Of a stretch of 64,000 nucleotides of DNA, positions 60,870 through 64,000 are shown in pieces. Source of the stretch: Sphingobacterium sp. B16(2022) (GTDB lineage: Bacteria > Bacteroidota > Bacteroidia > Sphingobacteriales > Sphingobacteriaceae); the NCBI RefSeq assembly GCF_012030425.1, contig NZ_JAAUVN010000002.1, forward strand, positions 620,001 through 684,000, given 5' to 3'. Each line of letters begins with the position of its first letter. Position 1 is the stretch's first letter. The notes beneath the pieces are model-generated. The model saw only the letters and a list, made by a program, of their open reading frames with translations. It had not been told where the DNA came from and did not search any database. The translations under genes were made by a program, and so were the position numbers.

Positions 60870-62315
60870 TTATCCTCTGGTTAACCAACCACTTCTTCCC
60901 GCAGTTGCAATTGCATAAGGTGTGATCCAGAATAGTGAAAGTGCGTAAAAAATACTATATGTATATGCCCAGATTGCTTCCTTCTTATTATCACTTTTTG
61001 AAGCAAAAAAGAATGCTTGGACGCTTGAAAAAATCAATATACCGACAAAAGTAGCACTCAGAAACATTAGTGGATAATGAAATATTGTCCATAGCATTAA
61101 TACAAGCAAAGGATAAGAAAGTAAGACTTTTTTCCACTGCATAAGCAATAAGATACGCGTACCCAATTTTTTACCTTCTCGGAAGTTGGTAAAAGCAAAA
61201 CGGCTCATCATGATGTTTTCGCGTACATTACTTCTCTCCCAACGGATATACATTTTATATAGATTTTTGTATCGTACAGGAGTATCAGTATATACATAAG
61301 CATTGGACTGAAATAGTACGTGATATCCTTGTTTTAGAATCATATTTGTCATAGCACGATCTTCCCCAATATCTGATGGTTGATCCATAAAGGTCTGGTT
61401 AATCCAATCTTCAAGACAATTCATGACCGATTCTTTTCTGTATGCAGATAAGGCTCCAGGTGTACACATTACTGAACCTAATACACTTTGTGCAGAGCGT
61501 ACAAATTCAAAACTAAATATAAAACTAACACTGAGCATACGTGGAATAATTGCTTTCTTATTGTTTAAAACACGTACATTTCCTGCAACTGCTCCACAAT
61601 TCTCATTTTTTACAAAAGGAGAAACCATATTACGCAAAGTGTCTTTTTTTACAATAGAATCACTATCAACTGTAATAAATACATCGCCTTTTCCTAATTT
61701 GAATCCACGATATAATGCATGTCGTTTACCCATATTCTTAGGTTGCTTATAGATTTCCACACGGTCACCCAATTCTGCTTTGGCACGCTGTATCCAGGTA
61801 AACGTATCATCTTTACTTCCATCATCAATAGCAATTATCTGAAGTTTCTTTTCTGGGTAATCACTATTAGCGAGACTGTGTAAGGTATCATATACCAGAT
61901 GACCTTCATTATATGCGGGTACTATAATGGTACATGAAGGCAGCTCCTCATTTGAAACCGAAGCTATCGGTTTATACTTCATATGTAAAACAATTAGATA
62001 AACTAAAAAGCTTACGCTAGTTAAAAGTAAAAAAATACCAAATCCAACAAGCAATGTTCCACCTATACTGTTTAATCGTTCAAATCTTAATGCTTCAAAT
62101 TCTGTTTGAAGCATATACAAACCGAAAACCGATGTTAGTAAGATCAAAAATGTAAAGCCCCAAATGCTATATTCTTTGAGACCATATTGCATTGTTTTAC
62201 GTAACAAATTATTTTTTTGTTGTTTCGATTCCAGCTCTTTTGAATTAAATACTGCTGGCTTGACTTGCATCTTAACCTCCGATGAGGGAGTGAGAACTTC
62301 TTCCATGTAATTCAT
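60870..62315 (-). CDS. Family 2 glycosyltransferase (processive synthase type)
   Basis: Membrane-bound glycosyltransferase of 481 aa, like NodC, PgaC and hyaluronan synthases. Helices at about 48-75 and 86-112 precede the GT2 domain (about 125-360). Active-site motifs are IIVPAYNEG (127-135), IAIDDGSKD, TVDSDSI (DxD), GEDRAMT (GED) and IRWERS in the place of QxxRW. Four helices end the protein. It would polymerise a beta-linked sugar, perhaps a surface polysaccharide. No deacetylase or export partner is adjacent. The first ATG (62315) and one nine nucleotides on (62306) are both possible starts. Confidence 0.9.
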   Translation of the reverse strand: MNYMEEVLTPSSEVKMQVKPAVFNSKELESKQQKNNLLRKTMQYGLKEYSIWGFTFLILLTSVFGLYMLQTEFEALRFERLNSIGGTLLVGFGIFLLLTSVSFLVYLIVLHMKYKPIASVSNEELPSCTIIVPAYNEGHLVYDTLHSLANSDYPEKKLQIIAIDDGSKDDTFTWIQRAKAELGDRVEIYKQPKNMGKRHALYRGFKLGKGDVFITVDSDSIVKKDTLRNMVSPFVKNENCGAVAGNVRVLNNKKAIIPRMLSVSFIFSFEFVRSAQSVLGSVMCTPGALSAYRKESVMNCLEDWINQTFMDQPSDIGEDRAMTNMILKQGYHVLFQSNAYVYTDTPVRYKNLYKMYIRWERSNVRENIMMSRFAFTNFREGKKLGTRILLLMQWKKVLLSYPLLVLMLWTIFHYPLMFLSATFVGILIFSSVQAFFFASKSDNKKEAIWAYTYSIFYALSLFWITPYAIATAGRSGWLTRG

Positions 62316-63067
62316 ATTCTTCTTTATTATGAGTGTGTGCTAATGCATTTGATTTTGCTATCAAATGATAAACTATCTTTTGTAATAAGAATATTACGAT
62401 TGACTATTTACAAAACACATGCCCTAATAACCATTTAAAAAATATGTTAATTGCTGATTGTAACAAACTTGATATAATTATTGGTATCATAAACAACTGA
62501 TTTATAGTGGTGTTATCGTCGTTTTTAGATGCTTTGGTATACTTGTTAAATATCTGTTAGATAATTAGATATTTAAGGTTTTTTAACATTTCGGACATGT
62601 TGTCCTATGTTATTTATTCTTTTTTGTTGTCACTTGAAGACAGTAAATAACCAAAATTATCTCATTGGCTGATGATTTACTGTTACCATCTGGAAAATTA
62701 AGCAACTAAATTTGTACAGAAGTTATGATAGGGTCTATGTTAAAATTTTGGCACTAATTATTCAATTAAGGTTGAATTTAATTTCTTGGAGTATATGCGT
62801 AAATCCAAATCTTGCTCGAAGGATGATAGATTATAAATAATTCAATTATATAATGATGAAACTTAAATATTTTACCCTTGATTTTGTCTATCCGCTATAA
62901 TAACGATTTGCTTATTAAAAGTAAGTATATCGACCTCCAGAGGTGTGATGTTGCTTTTAATATAGTGGAGAATTCTAATATCTAAAAATAATATGCTAAT
63001 ATTTTTAGATGTAATAAATTATAGTTATATTAGTACTATTAATATTAGTATACTTTGTAGTTTGATT
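62316..63067. other. Intergenic region upstream of GT2 gene
   Basis: About 750 nt, very AT-rich, between the divergent GT2 and zinc-ribbon genes. It should carry both promoters; only the inverted repeat at 62347-62366 stands out. No further gene is seen. Confidence 0.5.
62347..62366. promoter_or_regulatory. Inverted repeat upstream of GT2 gene
   Basis: ATTTGAT-N6-ATCAAAT (62347-62366) lies 32 nt before the GT2 start. It may be an operator, but no regulator is next to it. Confidence 0.35.
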
Positions 63068-63205
63068 ATGGAAAAGAAACCAGCTTGCTGTCCGCTTTGT
63101 GGTGCTCGCACAGAATGGATTACCGAATTTATGAATGCGTCTTATGTACAGATTCATACTTGCTTAGATATTCACTGCTGTTATGGATTTTTAGTAAAGG
63201 AATAA
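63068..63205 (+). CDS. Small zinc-ribbon-like protein
   Basis: Protein of 45 aa with CCPLCG (7-12) and, after 20 residues, CLDIHCC (32-38 region), which together give a possible CxxC...CxxxC metal site like small zinc ribbons. The start is the ATG at 63068 (MEKKPACC); the 25 preceding codons are rich in Ile and Ser and are not credible. Function unknown. Confidence 0.6.
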   Translation: MEKKPACCPLCGARTEWITEFMNASYVQIHTCLDIHCCYGFLVKE

Positions 63206-63257
63206 TGAACGGGTGTGAAAAATTGATATATTGAACGGGTGTTTACTTCTTTTTATG

Positions 63258-63283
63258 TATAAGTAGTGCTTATAAGTAGTGCT
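63258..63283. repeat. Tandem 13-bp duplication
   Basis: TATAAGTAGTGCT occurs twice in direct tandem (63258-63270 and 63271-63283). It is likely a recent slippage event in non-coding DNA. Confidence 0.8.
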
Positions 63284-63431
63284 TAAAGGAGTCAGTCTTG
63301 CGTGGCTAATTGGTCGTATATTTGTTCTACAGTTTAAGAAATAAATTGCAGATCCTTAGCCCTCTGGAGAAAGGCTATTCAGAAAAAAGATTCCGGTAAG
63401 GTGCAGTAATAGCATGCGGATAAGAGTATTT

Positions 63432-63466
63432 ATTCTTTTTCCCTGCTTATATGAGGGAAAAAGAAT
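63432..63466. terminator. Hairpin terminator
   Basis: Perfect 13-bp stem (63432-63444 with 63454-63466), 9-nt loop, with T5 and A5 inside the arms. It could end the plus-strand gene at 63205 or the minus-strand gene at 63570. Confidence 0.8.
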
Positions 63467-63569
63467 GTGTATAGTATGAGGTTTAATATGAAATCAACAT
63501 ATTGAGATGGGGTGTTATTTCATTGAAACGACCAGGCCTTTATATCTCGTCTATAGGATTTTCCTTACT

Positions 63570-63761
63570 TTATTTTTCAGATTGCTTTTTAGGTTTTTTT
63601 ACAAGGATGTATATTGAGAATGCAAAGACGGTAAAATAGACAGCTGCTAATGCGGGTTTTTCAAATGTAAAATTTTCAAAGTCGAACTGCTTAAACAAGG
63701 TCACTCCGAGTATAATAGCGATAATGCTAAATACAAATGATATTGGTTTTCTATTTTCCAT
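63570..63761 (-). CDS. Hypothetical two-helix membrane protein
   Basis: Protein of 63 aa with helices at about 7-24 and 37-53 and a basic C-terminal tail (VKKPKKQSEK). It is not recognised. It starts 4 nt after the stop of the next minus-strand gene, so the two form one transcript with that gene upstream. Confidence 0.65.
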   Translation of the reverse strand: MENRKPISFVFSIIAIILGVTLFKQFDFENFTFEKPALAAVYFTVFAFSIYILVKKPKKQSEK

Positions 63762-63765
63762 ATTT

Positions 63766-63999
63766 TTAATGTTTTATAAGTAAGTCGATTAGTGTTCCTA
63801 TTGTTAATGCAATTGTTACAGAAGTTAATATTCCTAACACGAATGCGGCGAATGCTTTTAAATAGTTTATAGTCTTCTTTTTGTCAAAGAAATGACCAAT
63901 AGCCCAACTACAATAGGCAATACCAATCATGCCTCCAAATTGCATTAAGTCAATTTGTATCAAACCATATAAGCAAGCAAAAAATGCATATATAAGCAT
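63766..63999 (-). CDS. Hypothetical membrane protein at window edge
   Basis: Protein of at least 77 aa with three helices (about 3-15, 18-36 and 48-73). The first ATG is at 63999, one base from the window end, so the true start may lie outside. It is upstream of, and coupled to, the 63570 gene with a 4-nt gap. Not recognised. Confidence 0.6.
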   Translation of the reverse strand: MLIYAFFACLYGLIQIDLMQFGGMIGIAYCSWAIGHFFDKKKTINYLKAFAAFVLGILTSVTIALTIGTLIDLLIKH

Positions 64000-64000
64000 C

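Larger units (their letters stand above)
63206..63569. other. Intergenic region with repeats
   Basis: About 364 nt. It contains two copies of TGAACGGGTGT (63206-63216, 63232-63242), a tandem 13-bp duplication (63258-63283) and a terminator (63432-63466). No gene is credible. Confidence 0.6.

Overview
The window looks like a piece of chromosome from a low-GC Bacteroidota bacterium, most likely Sphingobacteriaceae (Sphingobacterium-like). Reasons: promoters of the Bacteroidota type (TAnnTTTG at -7), little Shine-Dalgarno signal, a TonB receptor with a carboxypeptidase-like N-terminal domain, a DcaP-type porin, DUF3347 and HMBD metal proteins, the short Bacteroidota form of LeuA, and a heme-binding PQQ-type dehydrogenase. 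No rRNA, tRNA, CRISPR array, prophage or complete insertion sequence was seen. The only transposon trace is one diverged IS3 OrfA-like gene at 35084.

Layout. 1-4.2 kb: acyl-CoA dehydrogenase, AraC regulator, nitroreductase and an OhrR-like MarR repressor, all on minus. 4.6-9.7 kb: a plus-strand operon for asparagine/aspartate use (DcaP-like porin, periplasmic asparaginase, aspartase, Dcu-type C4-dicarboxylate carrier). Together these turn asparagine into aspartate and then fumarate and move the C4 acids across the membranes. 9.8-24.2 kb: mostly housekeeping and single genes (PQQ-propeller protein broken by a frameshift, 7-alpha-hydroxysteroid-dehydrogenase-like SDR, XRE/S24 repressor, exonuclease/GIY-YIG fusion, GNAT, MscS channel, YiaA, DUF72, GH1 glucosidase, ABM protein).

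23.7-39.5 kb: a metal (probably copper) and drug defence block, almost all on minus. It holds a DUF3347 protein, an HMBD protein, two HMA chaperones, an HMBD lipoprotein, a CopA-type ATPase, a full RND pump (adaptor, RND, TolC), a DHA2 MFS pump with a ferredoxin-type reductase, and two regulators in which an HMA metal-binding domain is joined to an AraC helix-turn-helix. Four promoters in this block share a 13-bp element (consensus TTGYRATATTTAC) at a fixed 42-43 nt from the -7 box. I read this as a candidate regulon of the HMA-AraC proteins, and it is the strongest new signal in the window.

39.7-44.8 kb: AraC regulator, leuA, a Crp/Fnr regulator, a deoxyhypusine-synthase-like gene and an orphan atpB (ATP synthase subunit a). 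The Crp/Fnr gene and the deoxyhypusine-synthase/atpB unit have the identical 15-bp palindrome TTTAACATATGTAAA placed 22 nt before a -7-like box, which is the class II Crp/Fnr geometry. 44.9-48 kb: TonB receptor divergent from a DtxR/MntR-type repressor, with a long palindrome over the receptor promoter. 48.3-64 kb: secreted LamG-endonuclease/phosphatase and DUF3472-ricin proteins, AraC/AEC permease pair, acyltransferase 3, heme-binding PQQ-type dehydrogenase, a GT2 synthase, and small hypothetical genes in AT-rich DNA at the right edge.
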